A program made the translations under genes and the position numbers. DNA of 64,000 bases from assembly GCA_024760905.1 (NCBI GenBank), contig CM045729.1, positions 83,531,550 to 83,595,549 of the forward strand, read 5' to 3'. This DNA comes from Plotosus lineatus. Its lineage: Eukaryota; Chordata; Actinopteri; Siluriformes; Plotosidae. How positions within the stretch are numbered: position 1 is the first letter of the stretch; each line of letters starts with the position of its first letter. Positions 18,811 through 30,152 of the stretch are shown in pieces. A model generated the notes under the pieces. The model searched no databases and was not told the origin of the DNA. It saw nothing but the letters and a program-made list of their open reading frames with translations.

Positions 18811-20246
18811 CAGTAGTGGGAGGAATAAGTAACTGAACCATCACGTTTAATATTTTGTGGCCCCCCCCTTTGGCAGCAATAACTTCAACCAGACGCTTCC
18901 TGTAGCTGCAGATCAGTCTGGCACATCGATCAGGACTAATCATGGCCCATTCTTCTTTACAAAACTGCTGTAGATTCTTGGGATGTCTGGCATGAATCGC
19001 TGTCTTGAGGTCATGCCACAGCATCTCAATGGGATTCAAGTCTGGACTTTGACTTGGCCACTCCAGAATGTGTATGTTGTGCTTCTGAAACCATTCTGAA
19101 GTTGATTTACTTCTGTGTTTTGGATCATTGTCTTGTTGCAGCATCCATCCTCTTTTTAGCTTCAACTGTCTGACAGATGGCCTCAGGTTTTACTGCAAAA
19201 CATCCTGAGAAACTTTTGAATTAATTTTTCCATTAATGATTGCAAGTTGTCCAGGCCCCAAGGCAGCAAAACAGCCCCAAACCATGATGCACCCTCCAAC
19301 ATGCTTCACGGTGGGGATTAGGTGTAGATGTTGGTGAGCTGTTCCATTTTTCCTCCACACATTACGTTGTGTGTTCCTCCCAAACAATTCAACTTTGGTT
19401 TCATCAGTCCACAAAATATTTTGCCAAAACTTCTGTGGAGTGTCCAAGTGCCTTTTTTGCGAACATTAAACGAGCAACAATGTTTTTTTAGACAGCAGTG
19501 GCTTCCTCCTTGGAGTCCTCTCATGAACACCATTCTTGGCCATTGTTTTACATATAGTTGATGTGTGCACAGAGATATTGGACTGTGCCAGTGATTTCTG
19601 TAAGTCTTTAGCAGACACTCTAGGGTTTTTTTTTTTTTTTTACCTCTCTGAGTATTCTGCGCTGAACTCTTGGTGTCAATCTTTTGTGGACGGCCACTCC
19701 TTGGGAGAGAAGCAACAGTGCCAAACTCTCTCCATTTGTAGACAACTTCTCTGACTGTCGATTGATGAACATCCAGACTTTTAGAGATGGTTTTGTATCC
19801 TTTCCCGGCTTTATACAAATCAACAATTCTTGATCGCAGGTCTTCAGACAGCTCTTTTGAGCAAGCCATGGTGCACATCAGACAAGGCTTCTCATCAAGA
19901 CAATTCTTACCAGGTGTGTGTTTTATAGTGGGCAGGGCAGCTTTAAGCCACTCATCAGTGATTGGGCACACACCTGACTTAAATTGTTTGGTAAAAATTG
20001 GTTTCAATTTCTCTTTAAGTCTCCTTAGGCAGAGGGTTCAGTTACTTATTCCTCCCCCTTCTGTCATTGTTTGCATGCTATCCTCATTAAAATATGAAAA
20101 CCTATAAATGTTTGGGTGGTTTTAGTTAAAGCACACACTGTTTTTTCATCTGTGTGATTTTGACAAAGATCAGATCACATTTGATGGTGATTTTCTGCAG
20201 AAATGTGAGAAATTCCAAAAGGTTCAAATACTTTTTCAGATCACTG
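18811..20246 (-). mobile_element. Tc1-like DNA transposon
   Basis: Flanked by TA on both sides (18809-18810, 20247-20248), with CAGTAGTGGG at the left and ATCACTG at the right. An inner GGAGGAATAAGTAACTGAAC motif also recurs inverted near 20037-20058. The termini are unequal, so the left end may be eroded or internally rearranged. It encodes a broken Tc1 transposase on minus. Confidence 0.8.
18830..19870 (-). pseudogene. Tc1 transposase, frameshifted
   Basis: The start MACSKELSEDLRSRIVDLY (about 19868) leads a paired-like helix-turn-helix (DVHQSTVREVVYKW) and the GRP hook (SGRPQKI). A slippage-prone poly-A (on minus; T run at 19626-19642) breaks the frame. The catalytic domain follows: LWTDETKVELFG (first Asp, about 19410), then WMLQQDNDPKHRSK and PDLNPIEMLW, giving Asp-34-Glu spacing. 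The C-terminus is complete in sense but frames shift at least twice. Transposase cuts and pastes the element into TA sites. This copy is inactive. Confidence 0.82.
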
Positions 20247-20249
20247 TAT

Positions 20250-20675
20250 AATCTTAACATCCCACTCAGGGGCACACGGAGAGATGTACTGCACAAAATC
20301 ATGTAGCTTTAGAATTGGACATATTTTATTGTTACAGTATCTTATGTAGAATACATCAGATTTCATACCACTGATTTGAAAAATAATGCATTTAATTTTA
20401 AAAACCAGATAGCATTAATTTTCCCTTACACCGTTTGCGGATCAGTTAGTGCATTATGAGTACATTTATTAAAACATGTGTATAAAGATACCATATCAAC
20501 ACTTAACAGTATACAAGTAAGTTGTCATTATGTATTATAAAGCCAGGCAATACTAGTATTTAAATATGCTACAAAAAGAACTTACCATTATCACCATATA
20601 TAATCCTCGTGAACAACATCCACTGTCTGCTCATCAGTGAACACCACCACTAAAACCAGACATCTATTAACAATC
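20250..20675. other. No recognisable gene
   Basis: AT-rich sequence with no motif seen on either strand. Confidence 0.4.
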
Positions 20676-21300
20676 TATTGTTCAAGAAAGCACGCCGAAC
20701 CGGAAGGACACGCATGCGCAGTTTACTGTGGCAGACCTCACAAATGACGTGGAGGTTCTTCCAAGTCATTGGACCTCGCACATTTAACAGTGAATGGTCA
20801 AGATGGCACTTCCTAGAGGGTGGCATCATGGGGTTCTCAGAGTCAAATTGTTTCCTTGTTTATCTTAAATGTTGTTTTTGTTCGTTTGCTTTTTTGCACT
20901 ATGCTCATCTATGACCGTGTAACTTTACTACAGCTATGAGAGCACATTTAGAACTGAGCATGATCAACTCCTATATTGCGCTAATATGCTACCGCAGTTC
21001 AATGCTAGCCGCACCCCAGATAACAATAAACTCAGGCGGAGACCCAGCAGGCGGGGAGGAGCTGAACAGCGGCTCCGGCCCTTGGTTAGCAGTGGAAGGG
21101 TAGCACTCCCGGTCATATTGCTTGAAAATGTTCAGTCTGTGCGAAACAAGATGAACGAGCTTCATGCTCGGATTGCAGTGCAGAGGAATCTACAGGACTG
21201 CTCCATGCTGTGTTTCTGTGAAGCATGGCTCGAGGAGAGGACCCGGCGAGGCAACTACACCAGCCGGCTACATGGCCTTCAGAGAGGACTGGAGCACAGC
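20676..21300 (+). pseudogene. L2/Rex1-like LINE 5' end and endonuclease start
   Basis: A promoter-like leader has CGCATGCGCAG (NRF1-like, about 20710) and CAAGATGGC (YY1-like, about 20799), typical of LINE 5' UTRs. A frame then opens with RRRPSRRGG and VILLENVQSVRNKMNELHAR (about 21110-21170), followed by DCSMLCFCEAWLEE. This is the first endonuclease motif (ANVQSL...CFTETWL in relatives), in which N-x-Q-S and E-x-W-L contribute to the active site. It ends after about 100 codons in unrelated sequence. Only the N-terminus is left. Confidence 0.65.
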
Positions 21301-21491
21301 TGCTAGCAACAAAGCCCACAGCAGAAGAACGGCAGATTCTCGTTAACTAAACCTGGTTTACGGACTGACTGTATCTCTAAACCTTGCTCTGAGAATGGAC
21401 AACATCTAACTTTGAAGTTGCGGCCATTTTGTTTACTCAGAGAACTGTTCATTTTTTCCAACAAAACAATGGGCACAGTGCAATATAAATA

Positions 21492-21853
21492 TTGTCTGTC
21501 TGTCTTCCTTTCGGCTTGTTCCCTTTTACTTGGAAGTCGCCACAGCGAATCATCTGATTTGCACGTTTGATTTTGGCAGAGTTTTTTACATCGGCTGCCC
21601 TTCCTGACACAACCCTTTTTTAGCAAGGGACAGCAACACGCTGACGACTTTGCAGCTACTCTTTACGAAAGTCAGCAATGGTTCTTTTACATGCCTCTCA
21701 CCATAAACAGTGAGAGACATGGCCTGCTTTTGATAACCCAGTTCGCTGCACTGAGGGGGACAGTGACAACCTTGTGGCGAGTGGGACTCGAACCCCGAAC
21801 TTTTGTATCAGCGATCCAGCGCCCTATACCACCAGACCACCACTGCCCAATAA
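21492..21853 (-). mobile_element. tRNA-derived SINE with RTE-like tail
   Basis: Flanked by a perfect 15-bp TSD, AGTGCAATATAAATA (21477-21491 and 21854-21868). On minus it starts GGGCAGTGGTGGTCTGGTGG (A box) and has a B-box-like GGGTTCGAGTCCCAC. A conserved body follows, then RTE 5'-like sequence (CAGGAAGGGCAGCCGATGTAAAA) trimmed here to its start CAGGAAGGGCA, and RTE 3' sequence ATTCGCTGTGGCGACTTCC. RNA polymerase III would transcribe it and RTE proteins would mobilise it. Confidence 0.85.
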
Positions 21854-21869
21854 AGTGCAATATAAATAC

Positions 21870-22718
21870 TGTATAAATAAAAATTATATCATATAATTAG
21901 CGCAATTTCATTATTGCGGTTATCTACTGATTTATTTATTGTATTATTATTATTATCATCATCATCATCCTTTTCTGATTGTAACTTGACTCCTTGAACA
22001 TCCGCAGAATTGTGTAAAAAACACAAATGGCGATTAAAAAAATCCTGAATCCTGACTAATGTTAGTGTGCAAAACTCTAGGCCTGGCAGACTTTAAAATG
22101 TATCAGTTGCAACACATTTCATATCCCCTCAATAAACATAAGTGAAGCCAAGTTAAATTTAGAACTATGAACTACCAGTCGGCATCTGGCTGTGAAGTGT
22201 ATAGCTTTATATCTTACCTTGTGATCTTGCCTCAGATTTCGGTTAAATCTTCTTCTTTTCTCAGATGAAATATTGTTGGCCGAGATGAAGAAATCTTCAT
22301 TCGCTGTGGCGAGCCGAAAGGAAGTCTCTTTGTCTGTTCAAGCAAGCGCACCAAACTGGAAAGACTGACAAGCATCCACACAGTGCAGACTGGGGGTGTG
22401 CGACGTTGAAGTGACGTCTAAACAACGTTGTTATTAAACGTGACATATAGGATCTCAGTGAACGTTTTATATAACGTCACTACAATGTTTACATGATGTT
22501 ACATGTAACCTGACTTAATTGCGACCGATCTGCAACGTTGTAAATTGTCGCAACAACATCGCGTGTTAGCTGGGAAGATCAAATCGAACCTTGAATGATA
22601 AATTGACTTAAGCAATGCATACAATAATACAGTAATACAGTAATAAAAATTGGGTAAATCTTTTACCAGCTGTATTGGCATAACTAAGAATGAGACCTAG
22701 GTAAGACGTGCATCTCTC
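21870..22718. repeat. RTE 3' scrap and ACGTT-rich repeat
   Basis: 22295-22330 contains ATTCGCTGTGGCGAGCCGAAAG, an RTE 3' fragment (first 20 bases quoted elsewhere as ATTCGCTGTGGCGA). 22405-22575 is rich in AACGTT/ACGTCA words (CAACGTTG recurs), a dispersed fish repeat of unknown origin. No gene seen. Confidence 0.45.
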
Positions 22719-23222
22719 CACTTGAGATCATTTATGGTAGACCCTTTCTTGTTCCTTGGAGAAAGGGAAAACCAGCAAAAGGTACTTCTGATTTAGATCA
22801 GCATATTGCTGAATAGTCTGCTGCATTAATCTATAGCTTATCAAAACATTTTGAACAAATGGCTAATTCAACTCCAATTTTTTTTTCTACCAAACCCACA
22901 CACACACCTTTTCAGGTAAGTGATACTGCTTTGGTTCAGTCCTTAAGACCCCAGAAAGTATGAAGGACCAGTGGAGATAGTCGCAATAACACGTACTGCT
23001 GTATTAACTAACCTTTTTCTACAGTGGAACCATGCAACCCCATGATCTTTGTGTTACAGGTAATTAATCACCCCCCCCCCAATTAGTTTCCCACATGATC
23101 TGGTTTGAATCTCTTTTGGCCAGTAACCATTTGCCAAGTTCATACACAGACAACCTTTTGGAAGCTGTTTGGACACCCTACTGAGACCTGCATGCATAAG
23201 CTACAGGGAACTGAAATCAAAC
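22719..23222 (+). pseudogene. Endogenous retrovirus integrase C-terminal remnant
   Basis: Plus frames show the end of a gamma/epsilon-type integrase: an IIYGRPFLVPW-like block (about 22725-22757), then the basic linker and, after frame changes, a GPVEIVAITRTAV-like chromatin-binding end (about 22968-23008). The integrase joins proviral DNA to the host chromosome. Several stops and frame changes are present, so it is defective. Env-like sequence continues after a later LTR insertion. Identification rests on short motifs. Confidence 0.6.
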
Positions 23223-23584
23223 TGCTATGGTCTGTTCTGGCTGGCGGCATTAATTCTTTCTTTAGTCATTGCAGGCACTGGCAAGGGGCATGGCTGTTGC
23301 CGGTAGGCGAGTTCCAGAAGAGTGCACATGGTCCTACTCTGCAATCAGCAAGCAGCCAGCTATAAATTGGAGCGGCGCACTTACCTCCGATGTCAGAAGT
23401 TTGTCTTCCCAGTGATTCCGTTCCTCTGCTTTCTCTCTGACACCTGGTATTGTGTTTCGTGCTCGACCAGTTCCACTGATTTATTATTCCCATGACTTAG
23501 AGTTCTAAGTGTAAAATAAAATCGTTGAATCTTCTTATGGTCTCCTGCATCTCTGGGTCCGATGCATACACTCCAGGCTTAACA
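23223..23584 (+). mobile_element. Solo LTR of the Sushi-like family
   Basis: A 362-bp LTR begins TGCTATGGTCTG and ends CAGGCTTAACA. A perfect 5-bp TSD (CAAAC, 23218-23222 and 23585-23589) flanks it. TATAAATT is at 23361 and GTCAGAAG at 23392, the same spacing as in the LTR at 2082-2444. A solo LTR forms when the two LTRs of an inserted element recombine. It sits inside the retroviral remnant and so is younger. Confidence 0.88.
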
Positions 23585-23589
23585 CAAAC

Positions 23590-24400
23590 CACTCCTGTCA
23601 AGAGCCAGGTGACCAGTGCCAGTGACCAGTATGGCTATCCTTGTTTTGAGCTACATCATCATGCTCTGAACAAGGTTACCCACACAAGCTCAACCACATG
23701 GCAATTCCTTCTGGCAGTTTTCTAATTTGACTGTTAAGCAACTTACTAATGAGTCATGTTACATCTTGCAACACCTCCCCAATGCTTCCAACACCTTTTC
23801 CCTGACATCCAACACTCACAATCTGACTGATATGTTAGAAATGCCTTCCAAGATGTGCACTTGCAACACTGTATAAATGAAACAACTACTTGCCCAAATC
23901 ATAGTTTATCCATGTGTGCAGCTGTATCCAGTTGCAGCTCCTTCTCACCAACTCGGCTTGGCTATGAGTACACATAAACGATAGTAACTCTGGCCTTGAT
24001 ACAAACATCTCACATTCCACATTACTATTTAAACCTATTCTGGTTCCCTATTTCACATTCTCTGCATGCTTTCGACGTAATGGTCTTTTTCGGAAACACT
24101 TCTAATGCATTTTGCAACATTACATATACTGAGTACAACCATGTTGGTTCTTGCAATATATCCTGGTTTAAAACCCAGATGATGGACATGGGATGACTGG
24201 TACTGGGTTTGCGGCATAAAGATATACTGATTTCTTACAGTGGTGGTTTGACTTGTGCATTAACACGATTTAATTTGACACTAATTATTAAACAGGTTCC
24301 TATGCCTCGATTAAAGCAGAACATATCTAGTACTGACCCCACCACCTCCAGAATATTTTTCTATGCCTACTCGTTAAAGTCGAGGATTATTATTTTGGTC
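23590..24400 (+). pseudogene. Endogenous retrovirus env surface-region remnant
   Basis: Across 23725-24330 plus frames carry many N-x-S/T glycosylation sites (at least seven) and paired Cys, followed by a Trp-rich WYWVCG box (about 24193-24215) and a GxTCAL segment (about 24245-24262). This is the order seen in the surface subunit of fish retroviral Env. At least two frameshifts and several stops break it. No transmembrane subunit was recognised further on. It is defective. Confidence 0.55.
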
Positions 24401-24995
24401 TTATTATATTTATTTATATATAGTACAAAATGGGGGAATTGTGGGGAAAACATTCTGTAATGCTATATGGAATATATATTAAGTATTCATCTTTGTCTTT
24501 TTGTAAATATTACAGTGATGACCTCTCTTTGTACCTCTCTACCCCGCATACAACCATAGCAGATATTCTGTTGTGCAAGAACGACACTTTTACTTCCTGT
24601 TTTGCATGGTTCACTTATGCACAATGTCGCAACTGGTTATCTGGCCGAGACATAATGTATATACACATCCTACATCCTTAGACCATGTAGTTAATATCTT
24701 ATTAGAGGCAGAAAATAAAGAAGGAACAGTTTGATATATTGTCAATCTTGCCCCAATAAGAAATTGTGGAATTACAAAAAAAAAAGTGCGAATCCTAATT
24801 TTCATCAACCTTGGTAATGAGATGGGGGCATGTGCCTGGAAAAATGCCTTAAAGTTTATAGGTGACCCATGCTTGGGATCATCCTGAAGGAAAAAATAAA
24901 ACAAAACAAAACAAACAAACAAAAAACTTTTAAAAAATCTTTGGGGTGAGGAAAAATGTAACTAAGAAGTTAGAAATGTAACACTTCATTATATA
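24401..24995. other. No secure feature; possible further ERV sequence
   Basis: Short open segments (24430-24681) have Cys/Asn-rich text but no motif I can name. The rest is AT-rich. Confidence 0.35.
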
Positions 24996-25477
24996 CAGTA
25001 GGCCCTTGACCATTTATGGTTCAGCGCTTGCGCACCCCCACCCCACCCCCATACTCGCGAATTGGCAACAAACCCGGTAGTAACTGGCACGTGATTCAAA
25101 TTTTGCCAATGGCTGAGAGCTTTTGATTCTTCCTGTTGATTGGTTGCAAATGATGTGTACAGCTACTTTTTTCCTTTGCACACAAGTTATCAATGTGATT
25201 CCCTGAATTGCAAAGTAAATTTTTTGATGTGTTTTTAACTATTATTTAAGCCCTATGATGCCACGCAAATGCCCTGCATCTTCTCTAGCTTCTAGTAAGG
25301 AGCATAAGCACTTTATTTATTAATAAATATTAACACAGTACAAAATTTAAAAGTTTCTAACTTAATCATTACTAGATTTTACTACATTATTATTATACTC
25401 ACGGATTAGCTGCAAACCCAGAACTTACTGGCATTCAAATTTAGCCAATAGCTGAGAGCTTTTGTTCTCCCTCAATT
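24996..25477. repeat. Tigger-type MITE fragments
   Basis: CAGTAGGCCCTTGACCATTT after TA (24994-24995) opens a family also seen at 32643 (plus) and ending at 53264 (inverted). Shared interior words are GTGATTCMAATT and CCTGTTRATTGGTTG. 25385-25470 repeats part of it. Confidence 0.65.
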
Positions 25478-27190
25478 AGGAGGTAGTGAGCCAGCCCGGT
25501 CCTTGCTGAAGACCTCTTTCAGATCATGGTATTATTTTGGCACGCCGGCCAAGTCCATATCCTCCAGATTTGTGAAGCTTGGAAGGGTACGGCCACCAGT
25601 AAGCAGTGTTGTAGACAGTAGTCACTTCAGCTGCGTATGGAGTGGGTGCACCAGTCGATGTAGGGATTGTGGGTCTGCAGTCACAGCCACCCCAGCTGCA
25701 GTCACAGCCACCCCAGCACCGGAGGAGAGAGAGAGAGAGAGAGAGAGAGGCGCAGAGAGAACAAACAGCTTCAAATACTCCTGGTGGTTCCCGGACAGAC
25801 TGAGCTTAATCGGCTTCGTCTTGTGCATGACACAAGCTATGAGTCAGCCATCAATGGCCACTACCTCCTTGGGGGTTTTGAGTTCATATATGGGTAAGTC
25901 GTGGAGCTCAACAATCTCCAGATCAATAAAGTTAGTGTCAGTGCCCTAATCAATAAATACGTGACAGCATAGGTGTGTTGTGCGGAGTGAAGTGTTCCCT
26001 GAACTTACAGGCGCTTCCCGGATGTCTTGGAGGGTTCTCTAGCGACTGCTTCACTACTTGCTGTCAGACCCTATCGTGTGGGGCACTGGGCGACGTAATG
26101 ACCCTTTTGACCGCAGTAGATGCATAGACCGTTGGTCAGTCTCCGATGCGTCTCCTCTGTTGTCAGCCTTGTGTGGCTCAGCTGCATGGGTTCGTGGGAT
26201 TTGTCCTTTCTCAGAGGAGGGAATGGTGAAGAGGTTCGAGGTGAGGCCTCATTGAGCCTTATGGAGGCGCTCGAACATGGGTTGATGAGATTGATCCACT
26301 CCTCCTGGGATCTATCCCTCTCTCTCAGCTGGTTGTCCAGCCTGGTAGTCAAGGCGATTAAATCCCCAAGATTAGCTGTCTCATCTCGTGCCGCGTGCTT
26401 GTCCTTCAGCCTTTCATTCAGACCCTGCAGGAAAGCCCCCCGGAGGGCGGGGTCATTCCAGCCACTTTCTGCTGCGAGAATCCGGAATCTGATTGCATAC
26501 CCCGCCACCGACTGCGAGCCTTGCTGGATTCGAAGGAGCTGAGAGCTCGCCTCCTCAACCAGATCATTGAAGGCCATTTTCATTTCCCGCACGAACTGGA
26601 AGCATAATTCCGGGGTATGTGTGGCAACCGCTAGCGCCCAGGACGAGGATTGCTCCGTGAGTAGGCTTATAATGAAGGCGGTCTTAGCTTGATCGATGGT
26701 GTATGTGAGCGGCTGCTGGCTGAAGATGAGCGAACACTAATGGAGGAACTGCGCACAGGAGCCAATCGTGCCCGAATACCTGGGTGGCGTGGGGATGAGC
26801 GGTTCCCGACACATGGAGAGTATAGCAGGTGGTGGCGCTGCTGCTGAAGCGGAGAGTGAAGCGTGAGTGGGCGGGGTCGTGGCGGCGAGTTGGGTAGTGA
26901 TGGTGTCCATCCTTCCGCCAAGCTGCACTATGCTTGTGGTTGTCCGCAAAAGGTTGTCCACAATTTGGTGCAGGAAGGAGTCGTGTCGTCCCAACAGGGC
27001 TCCCTGTTCGAGTAATGCCTGCCGGAGCTGGGCGGTCTCCGCTGGATCCATGCTTCAGGTCAGAAGATTCTGTTACATCTGGAGCATATGCGTCGGACCC
27101 AAAGATGCAGGAGATTCAACGATTTTATATTTTACAGTGGGGAAATCTAAATCACTGGAAATAATTATTCATGGGTTCACTACTCTATCT
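25478..27190 (-). mobile_element. Sushi-like retrotransposon copy 2, truncated both ends
   Basis: On minus: the 3' part of an LTR (to 27071), the PBS AATCTTCTGAC (27069 to about 27059), gag start at 27051 (MDPAETAQL), gag core (PRYSGTIGSCAQFLH), then YCGQKGHYVAQC (CCHC knuckle, about 26130). A diverged protease-RT linker follows, broken at about 25478. (GA)n lies at 25728-25748. It diverges clearly from copy 1 and carries frame breaks around 26740 and 26070. Confidence 0.82.
26071..27051 (-). pseudogene. Sushi-like gag, broken
   Basis: An N-terminal coiled segment (AQLRQALLEQGALLGRHD) begins at 27051-27049. The capsid-like core continues in another frame after about 26740: EASSQLLRIQQGSQSVAGY, ESGWNDPALRGAFLQGL. 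A proline-rich hinge and a CCHC knuckle (CIYCGQKGHYVAQC) follow. Compared with copy 1 the core is similar in length, but a segment around 26600-26740 (lacking QALSWALA continuity) is out of frame. Gag would coat the element RNA. Confidence 0.75.
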
Positions 27191-27239
27191 TGCAATCCAA
27201 GCCAGAACATAAAATACATGTCATTTCGTTAGCTGACAA

Positions 27240-28082
27240 AATAAATGCAACCATGGGCAGAGGGGCCAAATAAGTGTCCACCCTGATACCGGTCCCAAGC
27301 CCGATAAAAGCAGAGGGTTGCAACAGGAGGGCATCCGGTGTAAAACTTTTTCCAGAATACAAAGTGCAAACCATAAAGACAAATTTCATACTGGATCGGT
27401 CAAGTCCCGGGTTAACAATGACCGCCATCAGTGCTGTTAACCAACAGTGTGCTGGTGAAAATTGGACTGCTGTTGGTCGAGGAAGGAGAGGTCGAAGAAG
27501 GAGAGGCGGGAGGCGTGTCCGTAGGCAGCGAGAGAAAGGGAAAAGCATGAGTCTAGGACTGACAGTATGAACTTTGAATGATGGAACTATCACAGGAAAA
27601 AGTAGAGAGCTGGCTGACATGATGCAGAGGAGGAAGGTGGACATACTGTGTGTTCAGGAGACCAGGTGGAAAGGTAGTATGGCTAGAAACTTAGGAGCAG
27701 GGTTGAAGCTGTTTTTTCATGGTGTGAATGGGAAGAGAAATGGAGGAGGAGTCATCTTGAAGGAGGGGTTTGTCAAGAATGTTTTAGAAGTGAAAAGAGT
27801 GTCAGACAGAGTGAGAGTCTCAAGTTACAAATTGAATATGTGATGTTAAATGTTGTTAGTGCTTATGCCCCACAGGCAGGATGTGAGCGAGAAGAGAAGG
27901 AGAGATTCTGGAGTGAGTTAGATGAAGTGATTCAGAGTACCCCCAGAGGTGAAAGAGTGGTCATTGGTGCAGACTTCAATGGAAATGTTGGTGCAGGCAA
28001 CAGAGGGGATGAGGAAGTGATGGGCAGGTTTGGTATCCAGGAAAGGAACACAGAAGGACAGATGTTGATAGATTTTGCAAAA
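27240..28082 (+). mobile_element. RTE LINE 5' half with endonuclease
   Basis: 5' sequence AATGCAACCATGGGCAG, arginine-rich leader, a TGA at about 27568, then KVDILCVQETRWKGS, a frameshift near 27835, SAYAPQAGCE and VIGADFNGNVGAG, ending at DFAK. RT is absent. It is followed by AT-rich filler, then a 35-bp RTE 5' end in the opposite direction against an (AT)n array. Confidence 0.8.
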
Positions 28083-28156
28083 AGTAAATTTTATATTATA
28101 TCGTATATCATTTTATATCATAACTGGTTAGTGCCCGCCCCGCCTCATGGCTGCAT

Positions 28157-28158
<2 letters not shown>

Positions 28159-28232
<74 letters not shown>
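28159..28232. repeat. (AT)n between two RTE ends
   Basis: Bounded on the left by an RTE 5' end (CTCATGGCTGCATTAT, minus) and on the right by an RTE 3' end (ATCTTCTTCTTTTACTTTCG, minus). Confidence 0.95.
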
Positions 28233-28234
<2 letters not shown>

Positions 28235-30056
28235 TCTTCTTTTACTTTCGGCTGCTCCCTTCAGGGGTCGCCACAGCAAATCATCCGCCACCATCTCACC
28301 CTGTCCTCTGCATCTTCTTTTCTGACTCCAACGACCTTCATGTCTTCCTTCACCACATCCATACATCTCTTCTTTGGTCTTCCTCGAGGCCTTCTGCCTG
28401 GTAATTCCAACCTCAGCATCCTACTGCCAATATACTCACTATCCCTCCTCTGTACATGTCCAAATAACCTCAATCTAGCCTCTCTGACTATGGCTCCAAA
28501 ACATCTTACATGGGCTGACCCTCTGATATACTCATTTCTGATCCTATCCATCCTCGTTACTCCCAAAGAGAACTTTGTCAGAACTTCATCAGTCAATACA
28601 TTTCCCTCTCTTTCCTTTATCAATCTAACTTGCTGCACGTCCTTCCCATCTCTATTTCTTTGCTGTGCGAACCTGTATAGATCATTTTCTCCCTCTTTAC
28701 TGTCCAACCTATCATACAAGTCATCATACGCCCTCTGTTTGGCCTTAGCTAACCTCTTCCTTTGTACACACTCCTGCACTTCCTCATTCCACCATCAAGT
28801 CTCCTTATCTACTTTCCTTCCAGAGGACACACCAAGTACTCTCCTACCTGTGTCCCTGATCACATTTGCTGTGGTTGTCCAGTCATTTGGAAGCACTTCC
28901 TGGCCACCCAAAGCCTGTTTCAACTCCTCTTTGAAGACAACACGACACTCTTCCTTTTTCAACTTCCACCACTTTGTCTTCTGCTCTGCCTTTGCCTTCT
29001 TCACCTTCCTCACCATCAGCGTCATCCTGCATACCACCATCCTATGCTGTTTGGCAACACTCACCCACTACTACTTTGCAGTCACTGACTTCCTTCAAAT
29101 TACATCACCTACACAAGATGTAGTCTACCTGTGTGCTCCTACCTCCACTTTTATAAGTCACCCTATGCTCCTGTTTCTTCTGGAAGAAAGTATTCACCAC
29201 AGCCATTTCCATCCTTTTTGCAAAATCTATCAACATCTGTCCTTCTGCGTTCCTGTCCTGGATACCAAACCTGCCCATCACTTCCTCGTCCCCTCTGTTG
29301 CCTGCACCAACATGTCCATTGAAGTCTGCACCAATGACCACTCTTTCACCTCTGGGGGTACTCTGCATCACTTCATCTAAGTCACTCCAGAATCTCTCCT
29401 TCTCTTCTAGCTTACATCCTGCTTGTGGGGCATAAGCACTAACAACATTGAGCATTACACCTTACATTTCTAACTTGAGACTCATCACTCTGTCTGACAC
29501 TCTTTTCACTTTTAGAACATTCCTGACAAACCCCTCCTTCAAGATGACTCCTACTCCATTTCTCTTCCCATCCACACCATGATAAAATAGCTTAAACCCT
29601 GCTCCTAAACTTTTAGCTTTGCTCCCTTTCCACCTGGTCTCCTGAACACACAGTATGTCCACCTTCCTCCTCTGCATCATGTCAGCCAGCTCTCTACCTT
29701 TTCTTTGCATAGTTCCAACATTCAAAGTCCCCACTCTCAGTTCTAGACTCATGCCTTTCCTCTTCTCTCTCTGCCTACGGACACGCCTCCCACCTCTCCT
29801 TCTTCGACGTCTTTGACCAACAGTAGTCCAATTTCCATCAGCACCCTGTTGATTGACAGCACTCATGGTGGTCGTTGTTAACCCGGGCCTCGACCGATCC
29901 GGTATGGGGCTAATACTTCTGATTTGCATCATAAAAGTTTGGCATTGGTTTTACGTCGGATGCCCTTCCTGACACAACCCTTTGCATTTCTCCGGGCTTG
30001 GGACCGGCATGAGGGGGAGAGACACTGGTTAGTGCCCCCCCCCACCTCATGGCTGC

Positions 30057-30060
<4 letters not shown>
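28233..30060 (-). mobile_element. RTE LINE with RT core deleted
   Basis: On minus from 30060: 5' sequence, leader (GQRRRRRRGG), ILCVQETRWKGS, VIGADFNGHVGAG, TQVDYILCR, VAKQHRMVVCRM (His kept, Asp replaced by Gln), linker to LTDE. At about 28580 it jumps straight to KFSLGVTRMDRI and the C-terminal RPRGRPKKRCMDVV, then the 3' UTR. All of RT fingers and palm is missing. Both outer ends touch (AT)n arrays, so the insertion was into, or carried, an AT repeat. Frames change around 29460 and 29065. Confidence 0.85.

Positions 30061-30143
<83 letters not shown>
30061..30143. repeat. (AT)n at RTE 5' end
   Basis: Eighty-odd bases of TA directly after CTCATGGCTGCATTTT. Confidence 0.95.

Positions 30144-30152
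<9 letters not shown>

Noticed and set aside
18999..19600. A possible intact Tc1 able to transpose
   Set aside because: Frames break at the T-run near 19630 and again near 19190-19450; catalytic motifs are not in one frame.
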